From NCBI GenBank assembly GCA_960531495.1, contig CAUIJY010000075.1:434001-498000 (forward strand): a DNA stretch of 64,000 nucleotides, in the 5' to 3' direction. The notes under the pieces are model-generated. The model saw only the letters and a program-made list of their open reading frames with translations. It was not told where the DNA came from and did no database searches. Shown here in pieces: positions 49,301 to 60,735 of this stretch. Positions within the stretch are counted from its first letter, which is position 1. The number at the start of each line of letters is the position of its first letter. The position numbers and the translations under genes were made by a program. The stretch comes from Zeus faber. Lineage: Eukaryota; Chordata; Actinopteri; Zeiformes; Zeidae.

Positions 49301-51430
49301 TTTTGTTATTTCTTTCAATCTTTCTTTCTTTCAATCTTTCTTTCATCTATCTTTCAATCTTTCTTTAATTCTTTCTTTCAATCTTTCTTTTTTCAATCTT
49401 TATTGCAATCTTTCTTTCAATTGTTTAATCCATCAATCTTTCTTTCATTCTTTCTTTCAATATTTCAATCTTTCAATCTTTCTTTCATTCTTTCTTTCAA
49501 TCTTTCAATCTTGCTTTCATTCTTTCTTACTTTCAATTTTTCCATCTTTCAATATTTCTTCCAATCGTTCAATCTTTATTTCATTATTTCTTTCAATCTT
49601 TCTTTCTTTCAATCTTTCTTTCCAGCTTTTTTCAATCTTTCTTTCATTCTTTCTTTCAATCTTTCAATATTTCTTTCATTCATTCTTTCAATCTTTCTTA
49701 CTTTCAATTTTTCTATCTTTCATTATTTCTTTCAATCTTTCTTTTGTTATTTCTTTCAATCTTTATTTCTTTCAATCTTGCTTTCCATCTTTCTTGCAAT
49801 CTTTCTTTCAATTGTTTAATCTTTCAATGTTTCTTTCATTCTTTCTTTCAGTCTTTCAATCTTTTTTTCATACTTTCTTTCATTCTTTCATTCAATCTTT
49901 CTGTCCGTCATTCTTTCTTTCAGTCTTTCTTTCAATCATTCAATCTTTCTTTCTTTCAATCTTTCTTTCAATCTTTGTTTCATTCTTTCTTTCAATCTTT
50001 CTTTCTTTCTTTAAATCTTTCTTTCAATCTTTCTTTCAAACTTTCAATATTTCTTTCAAACTTTCAATCTTTCTTTCAATCTTTCTTTCAATCTTTCAAT
50101 CTTTCTTTCATCCTTTCTTTCAATATTTCAATCTTTCAATATTTCTTTCATTCTTTCTTGCAATCTTTCAATCTTTCTTTCATTCTTTCTTTCAATCTAT
50201 CTTACTTTCAATCTTACTTTCTTTCATTCTTTCTTTCAATCTTTCTTTTGTTATTTCTTTCAATCTTTCTTTCTTTCCATCTTTCTTTCATTCTTTCTTT
50301 TTTCAATCTTTCTTGCAATCTTTCTTCCAATTGTTTAATCTTTCAATCTTTCTTTCATTCTTTCTTTCAATCTTTCTGTCTGTCAATCTTTCTTTCAGTC
50401 TTTCTTTCAATCATTCAATCTTTCAATCTTTCCTTCAATATTTCTTTCTTTCAATCTTTCTTTCAATCTTTCTTTCATTCTTTCCTTCAGTCGTTCAATC
50501 TTTATTTCAATCTTTCTTTTTTCAATCTTTCTTTCAATCTTTCTTTCAATCTTTCTTTCATTCTTTTCTTCAGTCGTTCAATCTTTCTTTCAATCTTTCT
50601 TTTTTTCAATCTTTCTTTCAATCTTTCTTTCATCCTTTCTTTCAATCTTTCGTTCAATATTTCTTTCAATCTTTCTTACTTTCAATCTTTCTTTGTTTAA
50701 ATCTTTCATTCAATCTTTCTTTCAAACTTTCAATCATTATTTCAATCTTTCATTCTTTCCATCTTTCTTGCAATCTTTCTTTCAATTGTTTAATCTTTCA
50801 ATGTTTCTTTCATTCTTTCTTTCAGTCTTTCTGTCCGTCATTCTTTCTTTCAGTCTTTCTTTCTTTCAATCTTTCTTTAAATCTTTCTTTCATTCTTTAT
50901 TTCAATCTTTGTTTCATTCTTTCATTCAATCTTTCTTTTAATCTTTCTTTCAATCTTTCTTTCTTTCTTTAAATATTTCTTTCAATCTTTCTTTCAAACA
51001 TTCAATCTTTATTTCAATCTTTCAATCTTTCTTTCAATCTTTCTTTCAATCTTTCAATCTTTCTTTCATTCTTTCTTACATTATTTCAATCTTTCAATAT
51101 TTCTTTCATTCTTTCTTTCAATCTTTCTTACTTTCAGTCTTTCTTTCAATCTGCCATTCATTCTTTCTTTCAGTCTTTCAATCTTTCTTTAAATCTTTTT
51201 TTCAATCTTTCTTTCAATCTTTCAATCTTTCTTTCATTCTTTCTTTCAATATTTCAATCTTTCAATCTTTCTTTCATTCTTTCTTTAAATCTTTCAATCT
51301 TTCTTTCATTCTTTCTTTCAATCTATCTTACTTTCAATCTTTCTTTCTGTCAATATTTCTTCCAATCGTTCAATCTTTCTTTCATTCTTTCTTTCAATCT
51401 TTCTTTCAATCTTTCTTTCTTTCCATCTTT
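49301..51430 (+). repeat. Mosaic array before the 9-kb unit
   Basis: Array with right-family modules: GTCCGT at 49903 and 50833, CATCCTTTC near 50632, GTTTAAATC near 50696, and CTTGCTTTC at 49510. The words come in partly repeated order without a single clear period. Ordinary AATC/ATTC array fills the rest. No coding or RNA feature was found. Confidence 0.65.
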
Positions 51431-52319
51431 CTTTCAATCTTTCTTTAATTCTTTCTTTCAATCTTTCTTTTTTCAATCTTTCTTGCAATCTTTCTTTCAA
51501 TCGTTTAATCTTTCAATCTTTCTTTCATTCTTTCTTTCAATCTTTCTTTCATTCTTTCTTTCAGTCTTTCTGTCCGTCATTCTTTCTTTCAGTCTTTCTT
51601 TCAATCATTCAATCTTTCAATCTTTCTTTCTTTCAATCTTTCTTTCAATCTTTCTTTAAATCTTTCTTTCATTCTTTATTTCAATCTTTGTTTCAATCTT
51701 TCTTTCAATCTTTCTTTCAATCTTTCTTTCAATCTTTCTTTCTTTAAATCTTTCTTTCAATCTTTCTTTCAAACTTTCAATGTTTATTTCAATCTTTCAA
51801 TCTTTCAATCTTTCTTTCAATCTTTCAATCTTTCTTTCATTCTTTCTTTCAGTATTTCAATCTTTCAATCTTTCTTTCATTCTTTCTTTAAATCTTTCAA
51901 TCTTTCTTTCATTCTTTCTTTCAATCTATCTTACTTTCAATCTTTCTTTCCGTCAATATTTCTTCCAATCGTTCAATCTTTCTTTCATTCTTTCTTTCAA
52001 TCTTTCTCTTGTTATTTCTTTCAATCTTTCTTTCTTTCCATCTTTCTTTCAATCTTTCTTTAATTCTTTCTTTCAATCTTTCTTTTTTCAATCTTTCTTG
52101 CAATCTTTCTTTCAATTGTTTAATCTTTCAATCTTTCTTTCATTCTTTCTTTCAATCTTTCTTTCATTCTTTCTTTCAATCTTTCTTTCTGTCAATCTTT
52201 CTTTCAGTCTTTCTTTCAGTCATTCAATCTTTCAATTTTTCCTTCAATATTTCTTTCTTTCAATCTTTCTTTCAATCTTTCTTTCAATCTTTCTTTTTTC
52301 AATCTTTCTTTCAATCTTT

Positions 52320-53000
52320 CTTTCATCCTTTCTTTCAATCTTTCATTCAATATTTCTTTCAATCTTTCTTACTTTCAATCTATCTTTGTTTAAATCTTTC
52401 TTTCATCCTTTCTTTCAATCTTTCGTTCAATATTTCTTTCAATCTTTCTTACTTTCAATCTATCTTTGTTTAAATCTTTCTTTCAATCTTTCTTTCAAAC
52501 TTCAATCATTATTTCAATATTTAATTCTTTCAATCTTTCTTTCAATCTTTCTTTCAATCTTTCAATCTTTCTTTCAATCTTTCTTTCATCCTTTCTTTCA
52601 ATCTTTCGTTCAATATGTCTTTCAATCTTTCTTACGTTCAATCTTTCTTTGTTTAAATCTTTCTTTCAATCTTTCTTTCAATCTATCTTTAATTCTTTCC
52701 TTCAGTCGTTCAATCTTTCTTTCAATGTTTCTTTTTTTCAATCTTTCTTTCAATCTTTCTTTCATCCTTTCTTTCAATCTTTCGTTCAATATTTCTTTCA
52801 ATCTTTCTTACTTTCAATCTTTCTTTGTTTAAATCATTCTTTCAATCTTTCTTTCAATCTTTCTTTCAATCTTTCAATCTTTCTTTCAATCTTTCTTTCA
52901 TCCTTTCTTTCAATCTTTCGTTCAATATTTCTTTCAATCTTTCTTACTTTCAATCTTTCTTTGTTTAAATCTTTCTTTCAATCTTTCTTTCAAACTTTCA
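52320..53000 (+). repeat. Local cluster of CATCCTTTC/GTTTAAATC modules
   Basis: CATCCTTTC occurs at 52324, 52404, 52587, 52763 and 52899, usually followed by CTTTCGTTCAATATTTC, CTTACTTTCAATC and CTTTGTTTAAATC. Spacings are 80, 183, 176 and 136 bp. Another copy is at 53675. The cluster is copied at 61365, 61445 and 61628 onward. It is an intermediate repeat level between the tetramer and the 9-kb unit. Confidence 0.75.
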
Positions 53001-54862
53001 ATCATTATTTCAATATTTCATTCTTTCCATCTTTCTTGCAATCTTTCTTTCAATTGTTTAATCTTTCAATCTTTTTTTCAATCTTTCTTTCATTCTTTCT
53101 TTCAATCTTTCTGTCCGTCATTCTTTCTTTCAGTCTTTCTTTCAATCATTCAATCTTTCAATCTTTCTTTCTTTCAATCTTTCTTTCAATCTTTCTTTCA
53201 TTCTTTATTTCAATCTTTGTTTCATTCTTTCTTTCAATCTTTCTTTCAATCTTTCTTTCAATCTTTCTTTCAATCTTTCTTTCTTTCTTTCAAACTTTCA
53301 ATCTTTATTTCAATCTTTCTTTCAATCTTTCTTTCAATCTTTCAATCTTTCTTTCAAACTTTCAATCTTTATTTCAATCTTTCAATCTTTCAATCTTTCT
53401 TTCAATCTTTCAGTCTTTCTTTCATTCTTTCTTTCAATATTTCAATCTTTCAATATTTCTTTCATTCTTTCTTGCAATCTTTCAATCTTTCTTTTAATCT
53501 GCCTTTCATTTTTTCTTTCAGTCTTTCAATCTTTCTTTAAATCTTTCTTTCAATCTTTCTTTCAAACTTTCAATTTTTATTTCAATCTTTCAATCTTTTA
53601 ATCTTTCTTTCAATCTTTCTTTCATTCTTTCTTTCAATATTTCAATCTTTCAATCTTTCTTTCAATCTTTCTTTCATCCTTTCTTTCAATCTTTCGTTCA
53701 ATATTTCTTTCAATCTTTCTTACTTTCAATCTTTCTTTGTTTAAATCTTTCTTTCAATCTTTCTTTCAATCTTTCTTTCAAACTTTCAATCTTTATTTCA
53801 ATCTTTCAATCTTTCAATCTTTCTTTCAATCTTTCAATCTTTCTTTCATTCTTTCTTTCAATATTTCAATCTTTCAATCTTTCTTTCATTCATTCTTTAA
53901 ATCTTTCAATCTTTCTTTCATTCTTTCTTTCAATCTATCTTACTTTCAATCTATCTTTCTTTCAATATTTCTTCCAATCGTTCAATCTTTCTTTCATTCT
54001 TTCTTTCAATCTTTCTTTTGTTAATTCTTTCAATCTTTCTTTCAATATTTCTTTCAATCTTTCTTTCTTTAAATCTTTCTTTCAATCTTTCTTTCAAACT
54101 TTCAATCTTTATTTCAATCTTTCAATCTTTCAATCTTTCTTACATTCGTTCTTTCAATCTTTCTTTAATTATTTCTTTCATTCTTTCTTTCAGTCTTTCA
54201 ATCTTTCTTTAAATCTTTCTTTCAATCTTTCTTTCAATCTTTCAATCTTTCTTTCATTCTTTCATTCTTTCTTTCAATCGTTCTTTCATTCTTTCTTTCA
54301 ATTTTTCATTCTTTCTTTCAATCTTTCAATCTTTCAATCTTTCTTTCAATCTTTCTTTCTTTCAATCTTTCTTTCAATCTTTCTTTCATTCTTTCCTTCA
54401 GTCTTTCAATCTTTCTTTCAATCTTTCTTTTTTTCAATCTTTCTTTCAATCTTTCTTTCATTCTTTCTTTCAATCTTTCTTTCAATCTTTCAATCTTTCT
54501 TTCAATATTTCTTTCAATCTTTCTTACTTTCAATCTTTCTTTCCTTAAATCTTTCTTTCAATCTTTCTTTCAATCTTTCTTTCTTTCTTTCAAACTTTCA
54601 ATCTTTATTTCAATCTTTCTTTCAATCTTTCAATCTTTCTCTCAATATTTCTTTCAATCTTTCTTTCTTTAAATCTTTCTTTCAAACATTCAATCTTTCT
54701 TTCAATCTTTCAATCTTTCAATCTTTCTTTCATTCTTTCTTTCAGTCTTTCAACCTTTTTTTCAATCATTCTGTCAATCTTTCAATCTTTCTTTCATTCT
54801 TTCTTTCAATCTTTCAATCTTGCTTTCATTCTTTCTTACTTTCAATTTTTCTATCTTTCAAT

Positions 54863-54874
54863 ATTGGTTCCAAT
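54863..54874. other. Inverted CCAAT pair ATTGGTTCCAAT
   Basis: ATTGG, two bases, then CCAAT form a perfect 5-bp inverted repeat with a 2-bp spacer. It was created by TT to GG in the common word ATATTTCTTCCAATCG. Other copies are at 56301, 60229 and 63116. CCAAT is the core known to be bound by NF-Y type factors. Binding here is not shown, and most other CCAATCG words in the array are single. Confidence 0.6.
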
Positions 54875-56300
54875 CGTTCAATCTTTCTTTCATTATTTCT
54901 TTCAATCTTTCTTTCTTTCAATCTTTCTTTCCAACTTTCTTTCAATCTTTCTTTCATTCTTTCTTTCAATATTTCTTTTTTCAATCTTTCTTCCAATCTT
55001 TCTTTCAATTGTTTAATCTTTCATTCTTTCTTTCATTCATTCATTCTTTCTTTCAATCGTTCTTTCATTCTTTCTTTCAATCTTTCAATCTTTCTTTAAA
55101 TATTTCTTTCGATCTTTAATACTTTCAATCTTTTTTCAAACATTCAATCTTTCTTTCAATATTTCAATCTTTCAATCTTTCTTTGTTTAAATCTCTCTTT
55201 CAAACTTTCTTTCAAACTTTCAATCATTATTTCAATCTTTCATTCTTTCCATCTTTCTTGCAATCTTTCTTTCAATTGTTTAATCTTTCAATGTTTCTTT
55301 CATTCTTTCTTTCAGTCTATCAATCTTTTTTTCAATCTTTCTTTCATTCTTTCTTTCAAGCTTTCTGTCCGTCATTCTTTCTTTCAGTCTTTCTTTCAAT
55401 CATTCAATCATTCAATCTTTCTTTCTTTAAATCTTTCTTTCAATCTTTCTTTCAATCTTTCTTTCATTCTTTCTTTCAATATTTCAATCTTTCAATCTTT
55501 CTTTCATTCTTTCTTTAAATCTTTCAATCTTTCTTTCAACCTTTCAATCATTATTTCAATCTTTCATTCTTTCCATCTTTCTTGCAATCTTTCTTTCAAT
55601 TGTTTAATCTTTCATTCTTTCTTTCAATCTTTCTGTCCGTCATTCTTTCTTTCAGTCTTTCTTTCAATCATTCAATCTTTCAATCTTTCTTTCTTTCAAT
55701 CTTTCTTTCAATCTTTCTTTCATTCTTTCTTTCAATCTTTGTTTCATTCTTTCTTTCAATCTTTCTTTCAATATTTCTTTCAATCTTTCTTTCTTTCTTT
55801 CAAACTTTCAATCTTTATTTCAATCTTTCTTTCAATCTTTCTTTCAATCTTTCTTCCATTCTTTCTTTCAATCTTTGTTTCATTCTTTCTTTCAATCTTT
55901 CTTTCAATCTTTCTTTCAATCTTTCTTTCTTTCTTTCAAACTTTCAATCTTTATTTCAATCTTTCTTTCAATCTTTCTTTCAATCTTTCAATCTTTCTTT
56001 CATTCTTTCTTTCAATATTTCAATCTTTCAATCTTTCAATCTTTCTTTCAATCTTTCAATCTTTCTCTCAATATATCTTTCAATCTTTCTTTCTTTAAAT
56101 CTTTCTTTCAAACTTTCTTTCAAACATTCAATCTTTCTTTCAATCTTTCAATCTTTCAATCTTTCTTTCATTCTTTCTTTCAGTCTTTCAACCTTTTTTT
56201 CAATCATTCTGTCAATCTTTCAATCTTACTTTCATTCTTTCTTTCAATCTTTCAATCTTGCTTTCATTCTTTCTTACTTTCAATTTTTCTATCTTTCAAT

Positions 56301-56312
56301 ATTGGTTCCAAT
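56301..56312. other. Inverted CCAAT pair, second copy
   Basis: Same ATTGGTTCCAAT word, 1438 bp after the first, carried by the tandem duplication. Confidence 0.6.
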
Positions 56313-58879
56313 CGTTCAATCTTTCTTTCATTATTTCTTTCAATCTTTCTTTCTTTCAATCTTTCTTTCCAACTTTCTTTCAATCTTTCTTTCATTCTTT
56401 CTTTCAATATTTCTTTTTTCAATCTTTCTTCCAATCTTTCTTTCAATTGTTTAATCTTTCATTCTTTCTTTCATTCATTCATTCTTTCTTTCAATCGTTC
56501 TTTCATTCTTTCTTTCAATCTTTCAATCTTTCTTTAAATATTTCTTTCGATCTTTAATACTTTCAATCTTTTTTCAAACATTCAATCTTTCTTTCAATAT
56601 TTCAATCTTTCAATCTTTCTTTGTTTAAATCTCTCTTTCAAACTTTCTTTCAAACTTTCAATCATTATTTCTATCTTTCATTCTTTCCATCTTTCTTGCA
56701 ATCTTTCTTTCAATTGTTTAATCTTTCAATGTTTCTTTCATTCTTTCTTTCAGTCTATCAATCTTTTTTTCAATCTTTCTTTCATTCTTTCTTTCAATCT
56801 TTCTGTCTGTCATTCTTTCTTTCAGTCTTTCTTTCAATCATTCAATCATTCAATCTTTCTTTCTTTAAATCTTTCTTTCAATCTTTCTTTCAATCTTTCA
56901 ATCTTTCTTTCATTCTTTCTTTCAATATTTCAATCTTTCAATCTTTCTTTCATTCTTTCTTTAAATCTTTCAATCTTTCTTTCAATCTTTCTTTCAACCT
57001 TTCAATCATTATTTCAATCTTTCATTCTTTCCATCTTTCTTGCAATCTTTCTTTCAATTGTTTAATCTTTCATTCTTTCTTTCAATCTTTCTGTCCGTCA
57101 TTCTTTCTTTCAATCTTTCTTTCAATCATTCTTTCATTCTTTCTTTCAATCTTTGTTTCATTCTTTCTTTCAATCTTTCTTTCAATCTTTCTTTCAATCT
57201 TTCTTTCTTTCTTTCAAACTTTCAATCTTTATTTCAATCTTTCTTTCAATCTTTCTTTCAATCTTTCAATCTTTCTTTCATTCTTTCTTTCAATATTTCA
57301 ATCTTTCAATCTTTCTTTCATTCTTTCTTTCAATCTTTCTTACTTTCAATCTTTCTTTCAAACTGCCTTTCATTTTTTCTTTCAGTCTTTCAATCTTTCT
57401 TTCAATCTTTCTTTCAAACTTTCAATCTTTATTTCAATCTTTCAATCTTTTTATCTTTCAATCTTTCAATCTTTCTTTCATTCTTTCTTTCAATATTTCA
57501 ATCTTTCAATCTTTCTTTCAATCTTTCTTTCATCCTTTCTTTCAATCTTTCGTTCAATATTTGTTTCAATCTTTCTTACTTTCAATCTTTCTTTGTTTAA
57601 ATCATTCTTTCAATCTTTCTTTCAATCTTTCTTTCAATCTTTCTTTCAATCTTTCAATCTTTCTTTCATTCTTTCTTTCAATATTTCAATCTTTCAATAT
57701 TTCTTTCATTCTTTCTTGCAATCTTTCAATCTTTCTTTGATTCTTTCAATTTTTCTTACTTTCAATCTTTCTTTCAATCTGCCTTTCATTCTTTCTTTCA
57801 GTCTTTCAATATTTCTTTCATTATTTCTTTCAATCTTTCTTTTGTTATTTCTTTCAATCTTTATTTCTTTCAATCTTACTTTCCATCTTTCTTGCAATCT
57901 TTCTTTCAATTGTTTAATCATTCAATGTTTCTTTCATTCTTTCTTTCAGTCTTTCAATCTTTTTTTCAATCTTTCTTTCATTCTTTCTTTCAATCTTTCT
58001 GTCCGTCATTCTTTCTTTCAGTCTTTCTTTCAATCATTCAATCTTTCAATCTTTCTTTCTTTAAATCTTTCTTTCAATCTTTCTTTCAAACTTTCAATCT
58101 TTATTTCAATCTTTCAATCTTTCTTTCAATCTTTCTTTCAATCTTTCAATCTTTCTTTCATTCTTTCTTTCAATATTTCAATCTTTCAATATTTCTTTCA
58201 TTCTTTCTTGTAATCTTTCAATCTTTCTTTCATTCTTTCTTTCAATCTTTCTTACTTTCAATCTTTCTTTCAATCTGCCTTTCATTCTTTCTTTCAGTCT
58301 TTCAATCTTTCTATAAATCTTTCTTTCAATCTTTCTTTCAAACTTTCAATCTTTCTTTCATTCTTTCTTTCAATCTTTCTTTCATTCTTTCTTTCAATCT
58401 TTCTTTCAATCTTTCTTTCAATCTTTCAATCTTTCTTTCATTCTTTCTTTCAATATTTCAATCTTTCAATATTTCTTTCATTCTTTCTTGCAATCTTTCA
58501 ATCTTTCTTTCATTCTTTCTTTCAATCTTTCTTACTTTCAATCTGCCTTTCATTCTTTCTTTCAGTCTTTCAATCTTTCTTTAAATCTTTCTTTCAATCT
58601 TTCTTTCAAACTTTCAATCTTTCTTTCATTCTTTCTTTCAATCTTTCTTTCATTCTTTCTTTCAATCTTTCTGTCTGTCAATCTTTCTTTCAGTCTTTCT
58701 TTCTTTCAGTCATTCAATCTTTCAATCTTTCCTTCAATATTTTTTTCTTTCAATCTTTCTTTCATTCTTTCTTTCAATCTTTCAATCTTTCAATCTTTCT
58801 TTCATTCTATCTTTCAATCTTTCAATCTTTCTTTCAATATTTTTTTCAGTCTTTAATACTTTCAATCTTTTTTTCTTTA

Positions 58880-59900
58880 ATCTTTCTTTCAATCTTTCAC
58901 TCATTCTTTCCTTCAGTCTTTCAATCTTTCTTTCAAACTTTCAATCTTTCTTTCAATCGTTCTTATATTCTTTCTTTCAATCTTTCATTCTTTCTTTCAA
59001 TGTTTCAATCATTCTTTCTTTCATTCTTTCTTTCAGTCTTTCAACCTTTCTTAAAATCTTTCTTTCAATCTTTCTTTCAAGCTTTCTTTCATTCATTCTT
59101 TCAGTCTTTCAAACATTCAATTTTTCCTTCATTCCTTCTTTCAATCTTTATTACTTTCAATCTTTCTTTCAATCTTTCAATCTTTCTTTCATTCTTTCTT
59201 TCAATCGTTCTTTCAATCTTTCCTTCGATCTTTCAATCTTTCTTTCATACTTTCATTCTTTCTTCCAATCTTTCTTTCAATCTTTCAATCTTTCTTTCAT
59301 TCTTTCATTCTTTCTTTCAACCTTTCAATCTTTCTTTCATTCTTTTTTTTAGTCTTTCAATCTTTCTTTACAACTTTCAATCTTTCAATCTTTCTTTCAT
59401 TCTATCTTTCAACCTTTCTTTCAATCTTTCTTTAATTCTTTAATTCAGTCTTAAAATCTTTCTTTCAATCTTTCTTTCTTTAAATATTTTGATCTCTCAA
59501 ACATTCTTTCTTTTTATCAGTCTTTTTTTGTTTCTTTCATTCATTCTTTCAATTTTTCTTACTTTCAATCTTTCTTTTTTTCAATATTTCTTTCAATCTT
59601 TTAATCTTTCATTCATTCTTTCATTCTTTCTTTCAATCTTTCATTCTTTCTTTCAATCTTTCAGTCTTTCAATCTCTCTTTTAATCTTTCTTTCATTTTT
59701 TCTTTCAGTCTTTCAATCTTTCTTTCAATCTTTCTTTCAATCTTTCTTTCAAACTTTCATTCTTTCTTTCAATCTTTCTTTCAATCTTTCTTTCTTTTTT
59801 CAATCTTTCTTTCAATCTTTTTTTTCATTCTTACTTTTAGTCTTTCAATCTTTCTTTAAATCTTTTTTTCTTTAAATCTTTCTTTCTTCAATCTTTCTTT
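58880..59900 (+). repeat. Island of the left-hand family inside the right half
   Basis: This block matches about 13.26-14.10 kb: the CATTCATTCTTTCAG start (59091 pairs with 13261), the GATCTCTC landmark at 59491 and a T-rich block at 59830. The T-rich block is shortened and the sequence then returns to ordinary array. It has more differences from the left copies than those have among themselves, for example a changed base in the T run after ATCAG. It links the two halves of the array. Confidence 0.78.
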
Positions 59901-60228
59901 CAATTTTTCTTTCAATCTTTCAATCATTCAATCTTTCTTTAATTCTTTCTTTCAATCTTTCAATCTTTCAATTTTTCTTTCCATCTTTCTTACTTTCATT
60001 CTCTCTTTCTTTCAATATTTCTTTCAATCTTTCAATCTTTCTTTCATTCTTTCATTCTTTCTTTAAATCTTTCTTTCAATCTTTCTTTCAAACTTTCAAT
60101 CTTTATTTCAATCTTTCAATCTTTCAATCTTTCAATCTTTCAATCTTTCAATCTTTCTTTCATTCTTTCTTTCAATCTTTCAATCTTGCTTTCATTCTTT
60201 CTTACTTTCAATTTTTCTATCTTTCAAT

Positions 60229-60240
60229 ATTGGTTCCAAT
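60229..60240. other. Inverted CCAAT pair, third copy
   Basis: Same ATTGGTTCCAAT word in a partial copy of the module at about 60.1-60.4 kb. The word after it (TTGCAAAC) differs from that of the other three copies (TTCCAATC). Confidence 0.6.
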
Positions 60241-60339
60241 CGTTCAATCTTTCTTTCATTATTTCTTTCAATCTTTCTTTCTTTCAATCTTTCTTTCCAA
60301 CTTTCTTTCAATCTTTCTTTCATTCTTTCTTTCAATATT

Positions 60340-60735
60340 TCTTTTTTCAATCTTTCTTGCAAACTTTCTTTCAATCGTTTAATCTTTCAATCTTTCTTTC
60401 ATTCTTTCTTTCAATCTTTCTTTCATTCTTTCTTTCAGTCTTTCTGTCCGTCATTCTTTCTTTCAGTCTTTCTTTCAATCATTCAATCTTTCAATCTTTC
60501 TTTCTTTCAATCTTTCTTTAATTCTTTCTTTCAATCTTTCTTTTTTCAATCTTTCTTGCAATCTTTCTTTCAATCGTTTAATCTTTCAATCTTTCTTTCA
60601 TTCTTTCTTTCAATCTTTCTTTCATTCTTTCTTTCAGTCTTTCTGTCCGTCATTCTTTCTTTCAGTCTTTCTTTCAATCATTCAATCTTTCAATCTTTCT
60701 TTCTTTCAATCTTTCTTTCAATCTTTCTTTAAATC
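60340..60735 (+). repeat. 199-bp tandem duplication at the 9-kb unit boundary
   Basis: CAATCGTTTAATC followed by GTCCGT occurs twice, with GTCCGT at 60446 and 60645. The second member begins copy 2 of the 9-kb unit. The single equivalent at the start of copy 1 is at 51572. Confidence 0.78.

Larger units (their letters stand above)
54663..57110 (+). repeat. 1438-bp tandem duplication
   Basis: ATTGGTTCCAAT is at 54863 and 56301, 1438 bp apart. The words CTTTCGATCTTTAATAC and GTTTAAATCTC share that offset. Near 55.6 and 57.0 kb the offset becomes 1458. The second copy has an extra CAAACTTTCTTT word near 56110. The copy near 62920 also has this word, so it resembles the second member. Confidence 0.82.
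51431..60504 (+). repeat. Right-half higher-order unit, copy 1 (about 9.07 kb)
   Basis: From about 51431 the order of landmark words repeats from about 60505. GTCCGT is at 51572 and 60645 (offset 9073), and CATCCTTTC at 52324 and 61365 (9041). The ATTGGTTCCAAT word at 54863 matches 63116 (8253). A 154-codon stretch at 52009 and its copy at 61050 translate identically by eye. The change from 9041 to 8253 marks 788 bp present here (about 52950-53760) but missing in copy 2. No gene is present. Confidence 0.83.

Noticed and set aside
60229..60240. CCAAT pair as a promoter
   Set aside because: No TATA-like, initiator or downstream gene context is present, and the word is a two-base variant of a very common array word. 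Kept only as a landmark.
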